Assembly: GCA_017607445.1 (NCBI GenBank)
Contig: JAEVHH010000002.1
Coordinates: 3,153,501 to 3,217,500, forward strand
Reading direction: 5' to 3'
Length of the DNA stretch: 64,000 nt
Origin: Histoplasma ohiense
Taxonomy: Eukaryota > Ascomycota > Eurotiomycetes > Onygenales > Ajellomycetaceae
Part shown: positions 49,862 through 61,949 of the stretch, one piece after another
How the letters are laid out: the number at the start of each line of letters is the position of its first letter
How positions within the stretch are numbered: position 1 is the first letter of the stretch
The notes under the pieces: model-generated
The model's input: the letters and a program-made list of their open reading frames with translations, nothing else
Database searches by the model: none
What the model was told of the DNA's origin: nothing
Program-made: the position numbers and the translations under genes

Positions 49862-50182
49862 GGTGTGATGAGCACCATTTAGCCAATCAGATGTCGTTAT
49901 ACAGAGTTAGTTAAGTTTGACTAAGCGGAAGCACCCCTCCTTCGGGTCCGTGAACTTTTTTTCCAATTTTGTTTTTCTTCCCCTCCATCTCCATCTCCAC
50001 CTCCATCCTCACCTTCACCAAATTGATACTTTCTTCTCTCTCTCTCTCCCCCGTCACCCTACTCTGGGATTGCCTGCTGTGCGTCTACTGTGTGTCAGGG
50101 TGCTACAGACAACACTCTGTTTCCGTCTCACAACCCCACCTTGATCCTTTTCGGAAACAATTGCTAGAGAAAAGTCGTAAAC

Positions 50183-52700
50183 ATGGTTCAATCGTAAGTA
50201 TACATTAGATCCTTCAATTGACTGATTTTATCTGCGTAAGTACTAATCAAGAAACTCAGATCTGTTCTCGGCTTCCCCCGTATGGGACGTCTCCGAGACC
50301 TGAAAAAGGCCACCGAAGCATACTGGGGAGGCAAACTCTCTCGTAACGAGCTGCTCGACGAGGGCAAGAGACTCCGTCTCGAGCACTGGCAAATCCAGAA
50401 GAAAGCCGGTGTTGATCTTATTCCCAGCAATGACTTTGCTCTCTACGACCAAGTCCTTGACCATATCCAACTTTTTGGTGTACGTTTACTTGCTCGGCTT
50501 CCTTGGCTTTGAGACCCTTGTCATCTGCTAACGAAAGCCCTCAACAGGTAATTCCTGAGAGATATTCCAAGTATGGCCTCCATCCCGTTGACGAATACTT
50601 TGCCATGGGTCGAGGCTTGCAAAGGCCTGCCAAGGATGGCGAACCTGCTGTCGACGTCCCCAGCTTGGTAAGATTCTACTTCGCTAGGATCCTACGATTC
50701 CAGGTTACTAACACAATTCATCCCAGGAAATGGTAAAATGGTTCGACTCAAACTACCATTATGTTAAGCCTACCCTCCAGGACTCTCAAACCTTCACTTT
50801 GTCAAGCAACCCTAAGCCGGTTGTTGAATTCAAGGAAGCTAAGGATGCTGGTATTACCACTCGCCCAGTCCTTCTGGGTCCCGTTTCCTTCCTTGCTCTC
50901 GCCAAGGCCGATCGTGGCCAGACCATTGACCCCATCTCCGTTGTCGATAAGCTCGTCCCTCTCTACATTGACCTTTTGGCCCAGCTTAAGGCTGCTGGAG
51001 CCGAGGATGTTCAGATCGATGAACCTGTCTTGGTGTTTGATTTGCCAGAGAAGACCAAGGCTGCTTTCAAACCAACTTACGAGAAGCTAGGCTCTCTTGG
51101 TGACAAGGCACCTCGGTTGGTTCTTGCAACCTATTTTGGTGACATCGTCCACAACATTGACGTCCTCCCATCCCTCCAAAGCCTCCATGGTATCCATGTC
51201 GACTTAGTCCGCAACCCAGAGCAACTCGACACCGTTATCAATGCCCTTGGACCCAAGCAAACTCTATCTGCTGGTGTTGTTGATGGACGTAACATTTGGA
51301 AGACCAACTTCAAGCGAGCAATTGAGATCGTTGAGACTGCAATCCAAAAGCTTGGCAAGGACAGAGTTGTTGTTGCCACTTCTAGTTCTCTTCTACACAC
51401 CCCTCACACCCTCGAAAGTGAAAAGAACCTTGACCCAGAGGTTCGGGATTGGTTTAGCTTCGCTGTTGAGAAAGCCACCGAGGTTGTTATAATTGCCAAG
51501 GCTGTCACTGAAGGCCCTGCTGCTGTGCGGGAGGAGCTTGAGGCTAATGCCAAATCTGTCCAAGCACGTGCTTCATCCAAGCGGACTAATGATCCCAAAG
51601 TCAAGGAGAGACAAGCTGCTGTCACTCCTGAGATGCACAACCGCAAGTCCCCCTTCCCAACCAGAATTAGCCAACAACAAACAAAGCTTAATCTGCCAAT
51701 GTTCCCAACTACGACTATCGGATCTTTCCCTCAGACGAAAGATATTCGGATCCAGCGGAACAAGTTCACCAAGGGTGAAATTACGGCTGCGGATTACGAG
51801 AAGTTTATTGAACAAGAAATCCAGGACGTTGTTAAGATTCAGGAGGAACTTGATCTGGATGTCTTTGTCCACGGAGAGCCAGAACGTAATGATATGGTCC
51901 AATACTTCGGTGAGAGGTTGACTGGATATGTATTTACCACCCATGCTTGGGTCCAGAGCTACGGTTCTCGTTGCGTCCGCCCTCCTATCATTGTTGGGGA
52001 TATTTCGCGTCCTGCGCCTATGACAGTCAAGGAGTCCAAATATGCTGCTTCCATCTCCAAGAAGCCCATGAAGGGAATGCTCACTGGTCCGATCACTTGT
52101 CTGCGGTGGTCTTTCCCTCGTGATGACGTTCATCAGTCTGTGCAAGCTCAGCAGCTCGCCCTTGCTCTCCGTGACGAGGTCGTTGACTTGGAAGCTGCTG
52201 GCATATTTGTTATCCAGGTTGATGAACCAGCTCTTCGTGAAGGCCTTCCACTCCGATCCGGAAAGGAGCGTGAAGCTTACCTTGACTGGGCTGTCAAGGC
52301 TTTCCGCCTTGCCACATCCGGAGTAGAAGACAGCACTCAGATTCACTCCCACTTCTGCTATTCCGAGTTCCAAGACTTTTTCCATGCCATTGCAGCCCTT
52401 GATGCTGATGTTCTCAGTATCGAGAATAGCAAGAGTGATGCCAAGCTTCTCAAAGTCTTCGTCGACGAGGCTTACCCACGGCATATTGGCCCTGGTGTAT
52501 ATGATATCCACTCCCCTCGTGTCCCAAGCGAGCAGGAAATCAAGTCTCGCATTGAGGAGATGCTTCACTATCTTCGACCAGATCAACTCTGGATCGACCC
52601 TGATTGTGGTTTGAAGACAAGACAGTGGACTGAGACCAAGGCAGCTCTCACCAACATGGTGAATGCCGCCAAGTTCTTCCGCCAAAAGTATGCTAAATAA
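50183..52700 (+). CDS. metE: cobalamin-independent methionine synthase
   Basis: Four exons: 50183-50193 (11 nt), 50260-50479, 50548-50667, 50727-52700; 774 residues. It transfers a methyl group from 5-methyl-THF-polyglutamate to homocysteine in the cytosol, the last step of methionine synthesis (yeast Met6). The N-terminal barrel begins SSVLGFPRMGRLRDLKKATE and includes RYSKYGLHPVDEYFAMGRG; a middle linker follows; the catalytic barrel begins LPMFPTTTIGSFPQTKDIR. Zinc ligands are visible as His and Cys in IHSHFCYSEFQD (about residue 658) and Cys in IDPDCGLKTR (about 743), with IENSKSD between. Exon 1 encodes only M-V-Q and two bases of Ser. The start fits the family MVQSSVLGFPR. A 378-codon antisense frame opposite the last exon is a shadow. 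Confidence 0.97.
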
Positions 52701-53690
52701 ATGCAACAACTAGGCGGGTTTCAATGTCGCAATTACGCTCAACACGTGCGACTAGGATATGATGGTGATTAATGATCATGAGTTATAGAGACGACTAATT
52801 TTACTAAAAAGGAAAAAACAACGAGGAATGTTTTAACATGCATGCATTAGGATAGTTAGAAAAGTTTAAGAAATCATACCCACGATCTCAACATCGGCGT
52901 TTTCTTTTTCCTTGCCTATCATTCTTTCTCTCTTTGTTTTGTATGTAATCTTTGGAATTATCTTCTAATTTATCAGCCCTTATAATTTTAACTTTTTTTT
53001 TTCTCTCCCTCGATTGATTTTGGTTTGGCGAACATGTCTCTTCCCCGTCCCTCGCTGTGTCTTTCTTCGTTCCTCCTTTCTGTTACTTTCATTTTCTCTT
53101 TTCAACGACGTCTTATGAGGTGGGATTTACGATCAAAAGGGATGTTATGAAATGGAATGAACTCTTGGGGTACATGCTTATCCGATAAATAACAGAAGCA
53201 GCCTTACATCTTCTACATAAATCGAAAATCCATCCTGTGTTACTACCCCTGAAATCTGTCCGTTCCGCATTTTACGAGCTCATGTTCTATGGAGTTTACT
53301 ATCAATCGAGAGAAACTACATTATCGCCTTATCACTCCATAAGGATTAGATAGTTATAAGTTAACCACTAGATGATTCTGGGCCCTGAATCCTAGGAAAT
53401 CGATTCTTTGGGATAGAAAAAGGTGTTCGAATCCCACCCGTTCTACAAAGTAAAATTCAACAAGTTATAGGAGACATTTCACCCACACGGTTTATTCTAC
53501 ACGGTATCAGCTATGAATATTGTAAAACAGAAATGGAGAAAATGATCTTTTTTTTTAAAAAAAAAAAAAAATCATCTCGATCCATTGATCGACAAAAAAA
53601 TTCTCTACATGTAACATGAATACAAGACAAAACAAAAAATCCAAATTACTTTTCCCGTCCTACATGTACTCTGCAAAAATGGAGCAAAAA
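52701..53690. other. convergent intergenic region, no gene seen
   Basis: T-rich 3' flank of metE, a poly-T next to poly-A palindrome near 53548-53570, and AT-rich DNA. A tRNA-like T-loop at about 53432 was examined and rejected. Confidence 0.6.
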
Positions 53691-54879
53691 TCACAACCAC
53701 TTAAAATAAGGCACAAACGCTCCGCGCATCCCCACTCGCTCCGCTCCAAAGCGGTCCACATACCACTTCCGGCCCCAACTCGCGCGCACGGCCGTTGTCG
53801 ATACTACATTCACAAGAAATGTAATTGCCGGGAGCGGAAATGGTAGTCCCCATTTATGCAGCAGGAGGTTCGCGAGAGGGACGTAGTAAGGGGCGAGGAC
53901 GAGAGGGGAGACATCAGTAGTTTCCAAGGAAGAAGAGGCGGAGGCGGAGGCGGATAGAGCTGGTGTGATGGAGAATCCTATCAAGAGAAAACCGAGCCAT
54001 TCAAGCCATTCAAAGACGTAGTGAGGGAAGAGGATTGCGCGGAACCAGCCGGTGGGAGGTGGGAGGACGTAGACTTTGTCGTACTTGTTTTTCGAGTTCT
54101 GGGCGGCTGTGAGTTTGTTGTTATTCTTATTATTATCAACTTCCTCCCTACGTAGGCGGAATAAAGTCCCCTCCGCCTTGATGTTGCCATACATTCCTAT
54201 TAGGAACAGACAGAGTCCGATATAAGGAATGTATTCCGCTGGGAAATATTTAGCAGAGAAACTTGAGGACCGCAAGAGGTGCGTTTGCTGTGGTTGGGGC
54301 GCTGTTGATCCCAGGATTGGTGTCCCATAACCTAACAACCAGCCCGCTATACAGCTCGAGTTGAGGTAATTGAATCCCATAGCCGAAAAGATAATGATCA
54401 GGTGAATTGGTGACATGCTGGGCGCGAGGAAGAGCGGTGTTATGACGGCCCGGTTTAAATAATGGAGGACATAGAGGCACGCGACGGTCTTATGCCAGAT
54501 CGGCAACTGGCCTTCGGGAAAATTGGAGGTGCCTGTGTATAGGGTATACATAATATTGAGAGCACCGACACTCTCCATACAGACCCATGCGTAGCGGCCA
54601 GGGAAGTTTAGGCGAGAGGAAGGGAGTGAGGTTTTTCCTTGCGGGTAGAAAGGGGTTGCTAGTTGGATGAAGGTGACCTTTAGAAGGCGGATTCAGCATT
54701 TCTTTTTGATTTGATGTGCTAGGAGCCCTTTTGAGTCCATAGCAGTTACCAATACTACTTACCAAGGGGAAATATTGGAAAATTGTGAGGAGAGCGATGT
54801 AGGCTTCTGGAGATGCCGGAGGGACGAACTCTTGGAGCGGGGGGAGGGAGTTACCCCAATTTATAAGAGTGTCGTCCAT
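53691..54879 (-). CDS. steroid 5-alpha-reductase family membrane enzyme (DET2/SRD5A-like)
   Basis: Two exons, 54763-54879 and 53691-54677, 367 residues, phase 0 junction after FQYFPL. Several hydrophobic segments are visible (VACLYVLHYLNRAVITPLFL, HLIIIFSAMGFNYLNS, YIPYIGLCLFLIGMYGN, WLGFLLIGFSITPALS). The C-terminus has the family signature region ending WGRKWYVDRFG and then a basic-aromatic tail, GAFVPYFKWL. Enzymes of this family reduce steroid or very-long-chain enoyl double bonds with NADPH in the ER membrane; the fungal substrate is not evident here. The residue run VYVLPPPTGWFRAILFPHYV fits the NADPH-binding face. Upstream of the start the transcript would carry a CAG/CAA repeat (54905-54930). 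Confidence is good for the family and low for substrate. Confidence 0.85.
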
Positions 54880-55702
54880 GGCTTGGATCGAGGTGGTTAT
54901 TATTTGCTGCTGCTGCTGCTGCTGTTGTTGCCGCTGTGGGAGGAAAGGATTCTCGTAGGTTTCGATGATATCACACGGTTAAGGATAGGTCAACACTACC
55001 CCGACGCGCCAAGAGGAGAGAGTTTAGAAGCTGGGTTACAAGGCGCTGTTCGGGTCGTTGATAAATACGGGACGAGACGAACCGAGAATCAATTCATCAC
55101 TTTCTTTGATTTACTAACAACTTATCCGGCACAGTAAATACACCTGGACGAGGAATTTAACATACATGCTATATAAATCGACCCACTCGTTTGTAGCCCA
55201 ACTGCTAACTTGAGTTCGAGACAAGCCGCCGCACATATTTAAAAAAAAAACACCCCATAAAATTTGTAAATTTATTTTCATTTCATTCATGGGCCAAATA
55301 CGGATGTAATCCGCTCAGGCTAAGGATAAAAGATTGAATTTGAACGCTTCTGAGCCAGACCTAATTGGCAAGCAAAAGCAAAACATCATCGCATTCTATG
55401 CCTGTTCAACATTGCAATTGGAACAAAAATATCCAGTTGGACGACTGTCCCTCAGAGTGCTTTCAAAACAAACGGCAAGAAAAGAGTCGAAAACGAAATA
55501 CTGCGGAAATTACATGTGGCACGCATTTCTAATCGTATGGTCATATCATTGAGGACTTGTGCATAAAAAGAGTACTAGAAGCACCATATAAAAAAATAAT
55601 AGTGGATGTTTAGGAGTGAGTTTATAAAAAACAAATCAACAAACAAAAAAGTCAAAAGAAGACTGGCTGAGGGCTACTCAACATTGCTGTTGGTCCTTGC
55701 GA
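54880..55702. other. intergenic with CAG/CAA leader repeat, no gene seen
   Basis: It lies between the reductase start and the 3' end of ufd2. On the reductase transcript strand a (CAG)n/(CAA)n tract (54905-54930) sits about 25-50 nt before the ATG. The frame at 55334-55552 has no motif. Confidence 0.6.
54905..54930 (-). repeat. CAG/CAA triplet repeat in reductase 5' leader
   Basis: About six CAG units next to CAA units in the transcript sense, immediately upstream of the reductase start codon. Confidence 0.85.
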
Positions 55703-58700
55703 TTAGCCATCAGTCGTATCCATGGTTTCTAGAGCAGAGGCAGTCATTGCTGCCAACTTTGCAGCCTTTCTCTCGGCTTTAAAAGCTTCTATTTTGGCTT
55801 TCATCTCCGTATCTAAGATTGGCAAGGAAAAAAAAGGGGGAAGATGTCAGTCCTGGTATTAAGAATATGGGCGAGAATCTTTGGGTGAGGATTCGATAAA
55901 TAGTAAAAGACTCACCAGGAATAACGTCCTCGATGCTCAATGGGGCCCGATTGAATGGATCATTTGGGTCACTGAGAAGATGGGATCGAATGGTAGAACG
56001 ATCAATGGAAACCTTAGAGTTAGGAAGAATAACAGGATCTTCCATGAGAGTATACACCAAGGGATCTGTTTTTGAAAGGGTATACGTCAGCTGACTGTGG
56101 CAGTGGAGATAGATGGCTAACGTTGAACATACCTAGGAATTCGTCAGGAATATCTCCAAGATCCTCTTCAGCTTGCTCATCGGCTTCCTTGGCAACCCTG
56201 AATTTGGTCTGCAGCTGTTCCCACCTGGAGAGGTCCTCCTGCGGTTTCAGTGCCCATTTACGGAGAATTTCAGCTGCTTTTTCAAAGTTCGACGGCTTAT
56301 AGGATCGGCCATCACGGGCAACAGCCACGACAAAGTTTTCTTTGTCCATAAGATTCAGGTACACATCGACAATCTCACTCAGAAGCGACCTCGGTTTGAA
56401 GCCATACTCCGCCAAGTTGTCAACCCGGAGGTTTGCACTCTTGGGGCCAACCATAGCGTCTAAATTGTAATCCAACATGTCAGCAAGGCGCTGTACGATC
56501 TCGGGCATTGTAAATGAATCAGCCAATGCCTCCGTGAAGAGTTTAAGCATGGCCACCGTTTCATTTGTGAGTTGCATATAAGATTTCGCTCGGCCTTGTG
56601 CCGCAGCGAGTTGTTCTTCCTTTTGTTGGCGAACATTCTGCTCCATATTAGATCCTTCGCGCCTAAGCTCAACTTGCAGATCATGAATCGTCAAGAAAGC
56701 CGTAAAGGATTCATCGAGTACGAACGTAACATCGTTCAAAAGGAGGTTAACAAAGCGAACGAAGAAGTCAAGGTTCCAGTTGGCTTCATTATGAAGCTTG
56801 TCTCGGTAGACAGGATTCGGCCAGATACATTGGATAATCTGGAAGATCTCGTATCGAATATTAAACTTGTCAAAAAATTGCGTATGTGTCCCTGTAAACT
56901 CCGCTTCTATGTAAAACTTCATCAAGGCGTGAAGTAGATGCTCTGTGGCGAAAGGTAAGGAATTGAGGAGGTCAACAAGAACGCCCCTGGAACCATTACG
57001 CCGTCGCCAGGTCCCTCTGTAGAGTATCGTAACCAATCCAGCTTTGAGATACGGGTTTTTGATATACTCCGAACTCTGCAGAAATGTGATGCACAGCATG
57101 ATCAACTCATCACCTTGCGTGGAGGTTACCACATGAGGCATACTCCACATGATGAATTTGAAGCTGCTGACAACATCATCCACGAAGTACTCGGGGAGAC
57201 ATTTGAAATTCTCTGGTTGCTTTTCAGGAAGCGGTAGTTTCAGAGCCTCCGTCGGGAAATTACGACCTGATGCAATTCTCAAGAGCCAAACAATGACGTA
57301 CCGCATAACTTGCATAGACCGGGCCTGCCATATATCGTCTAGTAATATGCCTTGTAAGGTGTACTTGAACGAAAGACCAAGATCAAATTTGTCTTTGTAC
57401 TTTTTCAACGCGTCTTCAAACATTCTGAGCTGAATTGGATTAGACTTCCACTTATGTCTCTCAAGTTCCAACTTATCAATTTGAGTTTCCATATGGCGAA
57501 GGTCTTTCTCCAGTTGCTCTAACTTTGCCGTTAACGATTCGCTACCATAGTGATGAGCAGCGACAGTCAAGAAAAATATTTCAGTTATGAAATTTGATGT
57601 TCCTTCCTCGACTTGGTCATAAAATGCATCCGAAGCGTGCTGGTCAGCATTAATCTTGGTTTCATCTCTCATATTGACTCGAGGATTCCGTTTTAGATAG
57701 CCGATATCAATGCGATCAATCTAACAAAGTCAGCAAAACATGTATTCTAACCTCTAACAGCGGCAGGGGGGAAATTAGGCACCTTTGTGAACGCAGCATC
57801 CATAAAGGGCTCACAGAGTTGGTCGAGGCATGTCGTGATGTTAAACATAAAGCCATCCGAAGAGACTGTCTTGGGATCAACTTGAAGTGCTCTTCTCTTG
57901 TGGTTGAGGTTAACGGATGCCGCAAACCAGTCAAGGACACGTTCTCTTGCGGATTTCGAAGCTCGGATAAGCTGGTTGATGATATCCAACAGATCTGAAC
58001 TAAGTAATTGTTGCATCATGCGCACGGCTCTTTGTGAGTTGACTATAAATCCCTGGTCCCGAGTTTTGGGGCTTGAAAAGTAATTGAGTGGCACATCACG
58101 TTGCAAAGGAGAGAGGCGAAACCAGGGTCCAAGAAGTGTCGCAGTTTCGAATTGCTCAGCATTGACAGGAGTGTTCAACAGCTCTGACTCAGTGATGGCG
58201 ACAGCCAATGGAGGAAACCGGACAAGGTTTCGCAGTGCCTATCATAATACTGAGCAAAAAAAAAATTAGATGGCAGAGTATATTATTCAACATACCATCA
58301 CATATGGTTTGTAATCCATGTTCAAAGTTAAGCTAGAAAGGTCATGGCTCATTTCTTCAACAGCTCCAACGAAAGCAGGAAGAATCGTTTCATCTTCATT
58401 CGATCTCTTAACGGCTTCTGTAATAAAGTCGTGACATAGCCCCAAGTCATCCTCTGGATCTCGAAGGAGATGAGGTTTGAGCGTAGAAGATGGAGGGGTC
58501 CCAAGGCTAGCAAATTTCACTAGTCAGTTGCGAGCTTATCGGAATATTTCTGGATGGCACATACCCAAACATCTCCGGAATTGTCGCCGCAAAAATACAG
58601 TAACTCATGCACAGTCGTCTTGCCTCCGAAACTATGACATACTTGCGGTCATCCGCGTTCTGCTTTCGGAATCCTTTATATAGCCTTGTTACCCTCTTCC

Positions 58701-59384
58701 AACATGGAAGTAAGTATTCCATGGGTTTGCCATTGTCGGTGTTAGATGCAGCTTCGAGAAGCGCCTGATCTAAAACGTCAATATTCATACGGAGTGCCTG
58801 GCCCTGCTCCTGAAGTTCTTGCACTAGCCCAACAAGATAACTAAGCTTCTGCCCTTGAACATCAACACGTCGACTTTCATCCAGCGTAACTCGAAAGACA
58901 GCTCTCAACGTCTTGTCCTCAAAATCTTCAATTGTCTCACTAGATCGCGGGGGCACTCGAGGCGTGGTGGTACCGGACACATCGGGAGACTTCGCCTTGC
59001 TTTGTGACGGTTGAGCTCCGATTCGTATTCGAGGTGCCTCTTCGTTAGGTTGTCGCATATCTGACTGCGATGATGTTGGCGGGTATGACGGAGCTTGGCT
59101 GCTTGAAATATTGATCTGCGGTCTTTGGGATGTGGGTTCTCGGACAGGAGAGGAGGTTATGGCTTCCGAATCGTTTTCACCAGACGGCGACCGGGAGCTG
59201 GATTGAGCTGTATTTGACGCTTGGGATCCAAGCTTGGCCAGCCGTTTATTGCGGATCTTGGAGTGGTAGCAGTCAGCGATTAATTCAAAGAAAGTGGACA
59301 TGTTGCGAATGTCGAGCCTTGCGGTTAATATTATATGGGTATGGGCATAGGAAGTACCTTGTCCGCATCAATAGAATCCGCCAT
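55703..59384 (-). CDS. ufd2: ubiquitin chain-elongation factor E4, U-box protein UFD2
   Basis: Seven exons: 59358-59384, 58565-59256, 58296-58506, 57783-58238, 56133-57720, 55916-56065, 55703-55812; 1,077 residues, phases agree throughout. UFD2 extends ubiquitin chains on substrates handled by Cdc48 before proteasomal degradation. The N-terminus MADSIDADK joins to IRNKRLAKLGSQA, then a disordered Ser/Pro region. The helical UFD2 core includes FPPLAVAITESELLNTPV, ISKI-type helices and IDIGYLKRNPRVNMRDE. The U-box occupies about residues 990-1040: DPLVYTLMEDPVILPNSKV, then IDRSTIRSHLLSDPNDPFNR and PLSIEDVIP, with a short charged tail rich in Lys, Ala and Glu. The first coding exon has 27 nt. 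No break was found. Confidence 0.95.
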
Positions 59385-59960
59385 GATTGAATTCCGGCTT
59401 CGCTGCGTCAGGTATATATATCGAACAAATCCAGTTTATGTAGAACGTCCTCGCACAGACGCAGTTGAAACAAACAAATGGCAGAGGGTATCTGTGTAAT
59501 TATGTATGCCTTCACGGAGCATACTCTACCGTCGCTGCAGCGGGCAAAGTGTCTGATGCCTGCTGATGATGCTTGACTAAGCTAATACCCTCATTCCCCG
59601 CGAGGACTTTATCCGGCACTAGCCTAGAATAGAAAGATCTGCCGACCTCAGTCCGCGATATGTTTACAACCAGTAAAAAGAAAAATTACCAGAAATTATA
59701 TTATATGTTAAGAAGTCAAGCGATAAGAATGTTCAAATTATTTACAATATTCAAGGGAAGAAAAACGAAAGCAAAAATAGAAATGGAAGAAGAAAATGTG
59801 AAGAGGAAATGAGCAGAAAGACATATGTATCCCTGGGTCATGATGCTAATCGCGGAACGCCAAACCCCAATCATACACAAAAAGAAACAGAATATTATTG
59901 TCTATTTATATCATTAGCAATAAGGAGCACATATGAGGAAATGCCTAACAAGTCCGCCCA
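59385..59960. other. intergenic, no gene seen
   Basis: This is the promoter side of ufd2 and the 3' flank of the J-protein gene. It is AT-rich near 59680-59930 with no motif. Confidence 0.6.
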
Positions 59961-61238
59961 TTAAAGATTTAGCGAATTCAACTTCTTGCAACTCCGAAGC
60001 TCCAACGAGCGTGCCTCCTTCAGCTTCTCAACGTCAGGGAAGAACCAGCCCTGAGCATCTTGTATCATCTGGTCGCGCGCTTGAGCTTCTCTTTCGCAGT
60101 CATACCGTAGGTTTGATACATAATCAACCTCAACTTTGTGGTCGAGCTGGTAGAATTTGCGCGCACTGAAATCTTCCACCTCGGCGGGATTTATGAAATA
60201 GTCTAGTCTGAGTTTCGGTGTTGTACGGTGCATTGTATGGGGAGGCACAGCTTTGTCGAATCGGAGAGAAGGTCCGGAGGAGGTTGAGCCGGAGAACAGA
60301 GAGGTGAGGAGCGGGAGGAAGAATATGAGGAGGATTGGAATGAACTGTGCAAATGATGCCAAGCCAGCGGGGGGAGCCTGGGCACCTGACTGATTCTCTG
60401 CCTCACGAGGTCTTCGTCTGGGTCGTGAGCCGCCAAATTGATGAACTCGGATATTGGGGCCGCCTCCCATATTAAAGACAAATTGAGGGCCAGTGTCAAA
60501 CATTCCCCCTCCTATTTGCTTTAATTAGTAACTGCATACTCCCACAATGGAACTGATATAAGATAGGACTTATTACCAAAAGGACCAAAGCCGCCGCCTC
60601 CAAAAAACCTGTTGAACAACTCCTCGGGAGATATTTCCTCATCAAACATTGGCCCCCTACCCCTCCCTTGAGGGAATCCGCTGAATCCGCTGAACGGTGA
60701 AGATGACGATGAAGCCCCCGGTGAAAATCTATTATCGGGATCTCCGCCGAACTTATCGTATTTCGATTTTTTCTCGGAATCTGATAGTATTTGAAACGCT
60801 CGGGATACCACTAAAATTAACCGAAAGAAGGCATTAGTCAGGCTCCCCAAATTGTTGAAGAATGCCTCCATATATATTTTCAGACATAGGCTATATCCGG
60901 CGAAATTCAAACTATCGGATGGAATATTTGCCGAGATTGAAACATGAACATAAATTGAACATACTTTTGAAAGCCTCGTCCGCTCCGTCAAACCCATTTT
61001 TATCAGGATGTGTGAGTAAACTCAGTTTCCGATAAGCCTTCTTTATCTCTCCATCAGACGCAGTCTTCTCTAGAGCTAGAATCTCATAGAACGCAGTCGG
61101 CGAACATTTTCGAACACGTAGCACTGCCGCTTTCTGTTCTGGAGTGAATTTCCGGTCTTGGTTCCCTTGGTTATGTTCTCTGGATTTCGCTGAGCCGTTT
61201 GGCTTTGCATCCGCGCCGGACGCCGTCGCAGATGACAT
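59961..61238 (-). CDS. ER membrane J-domain co-chaperone (Hlj1/DNAJB12-like)
   Basis: Three exons: 60965-61238, 60577-60810, 59961-60511; 352 residues, phases agree. The J domain follows TAFYEILALEKTASDGEIKK and contains the HPD triad in LSLLTHPDKNGFDGADEAFK, then VSRAFQILSDSEKKSKYDKF. A Gly/Phe-rich linker (FNRFFGGGGFGPFG) follows. A transmembrane helix, FAQFIPILLIFFLPLLTSLF, separates it from a luminal or C-terminal domain (DUF1977) with LRLDYFINPAEVEDF and WFFPDVEKLKEARSLEL. Such proteins recruit Hsp70 at the cytosolic face of the ER for degradation of misfolded membrane proteins, so the job complements its neighbour ufd2, although gene adjacency may be chance. Confidence 0.92.
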
Positions 61239-61949
61239 CTTATTTCTATTATTCTAGTCGAGTTCTTCTTAAAATAAAATAGAGAGAAGGCAATTGGAAG
61301 CGGAAGGAAACGGGGGAAGATATAAATAACAAACGGTACGATGCATAAGACCACAACGGTCATGCACGATCTCGGCCACAACTAGCGAAGGGGTGGTTGT
61401 TACCGTTCCTCATATAACGATGGAAGAGTTCGCGGTGTATATTTTCAAGTGCTAGTGGAGTTGCGCTCCAGATAACCCGTAAAACAAGAATGGGGCAAGT
61501 TAAAACGTTGATGTCGCGCATTGGCGACTCTAAGGTTGGGACCATCGTGGCTTTGGAATCACGTGACAATTACGCCAGTAGTCCAAGTCGCTTTGGGACA
61601 AAGGCAAATCAAAATTGAAGAGTGCTACGTAGTCGCTCATTCATTCCCCTGGTATGAATTTTATCGATTTTGTCCGGAGTCGAGCTATAGAAACGGCTCC
61701 TGGTGCCATAATCGCCATGGAATTCCTTGCGCATTATTGCTGGATGCGTAGTTGCAAATCGCATAGTCGAGTTTGGAGTAAGTAGGGATGCTAGCTATAT
61801 CGCGGCTGTTAAGCGCGAACTTGCTACAATCAGGCTTAAACTTTTTTGTTCAACCACCTCCGCCCAACGAACTTTTTGGAGATGTAATACGTGATTTTGA
61901 TGCAACATAATCTTATCCACCATATTTCTGGAAGGACGAGCGAGCTGCG
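61239..61949. promoter_or_regulatory. divergent promoter of the J-protein gene and aim19 with TCACGTGA
   Basis: About 710 bp between start codons. A perfect TCACGTGA lies at 61559-61566, near the middle. No gene was seen inside; the + frame at 61521-61751 has no motif. Confidence 0.5.

Larger units (their letters stand above)
49149..50182. promoter_or_regulatory. divergent promoter region upstream of metE
   Basis: 1,034 bp separate the two start codons. It holds an AAC triplet repeat (49408-49436), a TCACATGA-type site near 49812-49819, the palindrome TCACGTGA at 49854-49861, and a CT-rich leader with CCATCT/CCACCT units (49983-50020) just before the metE start. No gene was seen inside. Confidence 0.55.

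Noticed and set aside
51573..52709. 378-codon antisense frame opposite metE
   Set aside because: It is a codon-bias shadow of a highly conserved sense gene, with no motif of its own.
53341..53450. tRNA-like T-loop GTTCGAATCCC near 53432
   Set aside because: The flanking bases do not form a five-pair T stem, and no matching acceptor stem or D arm could be drawn.
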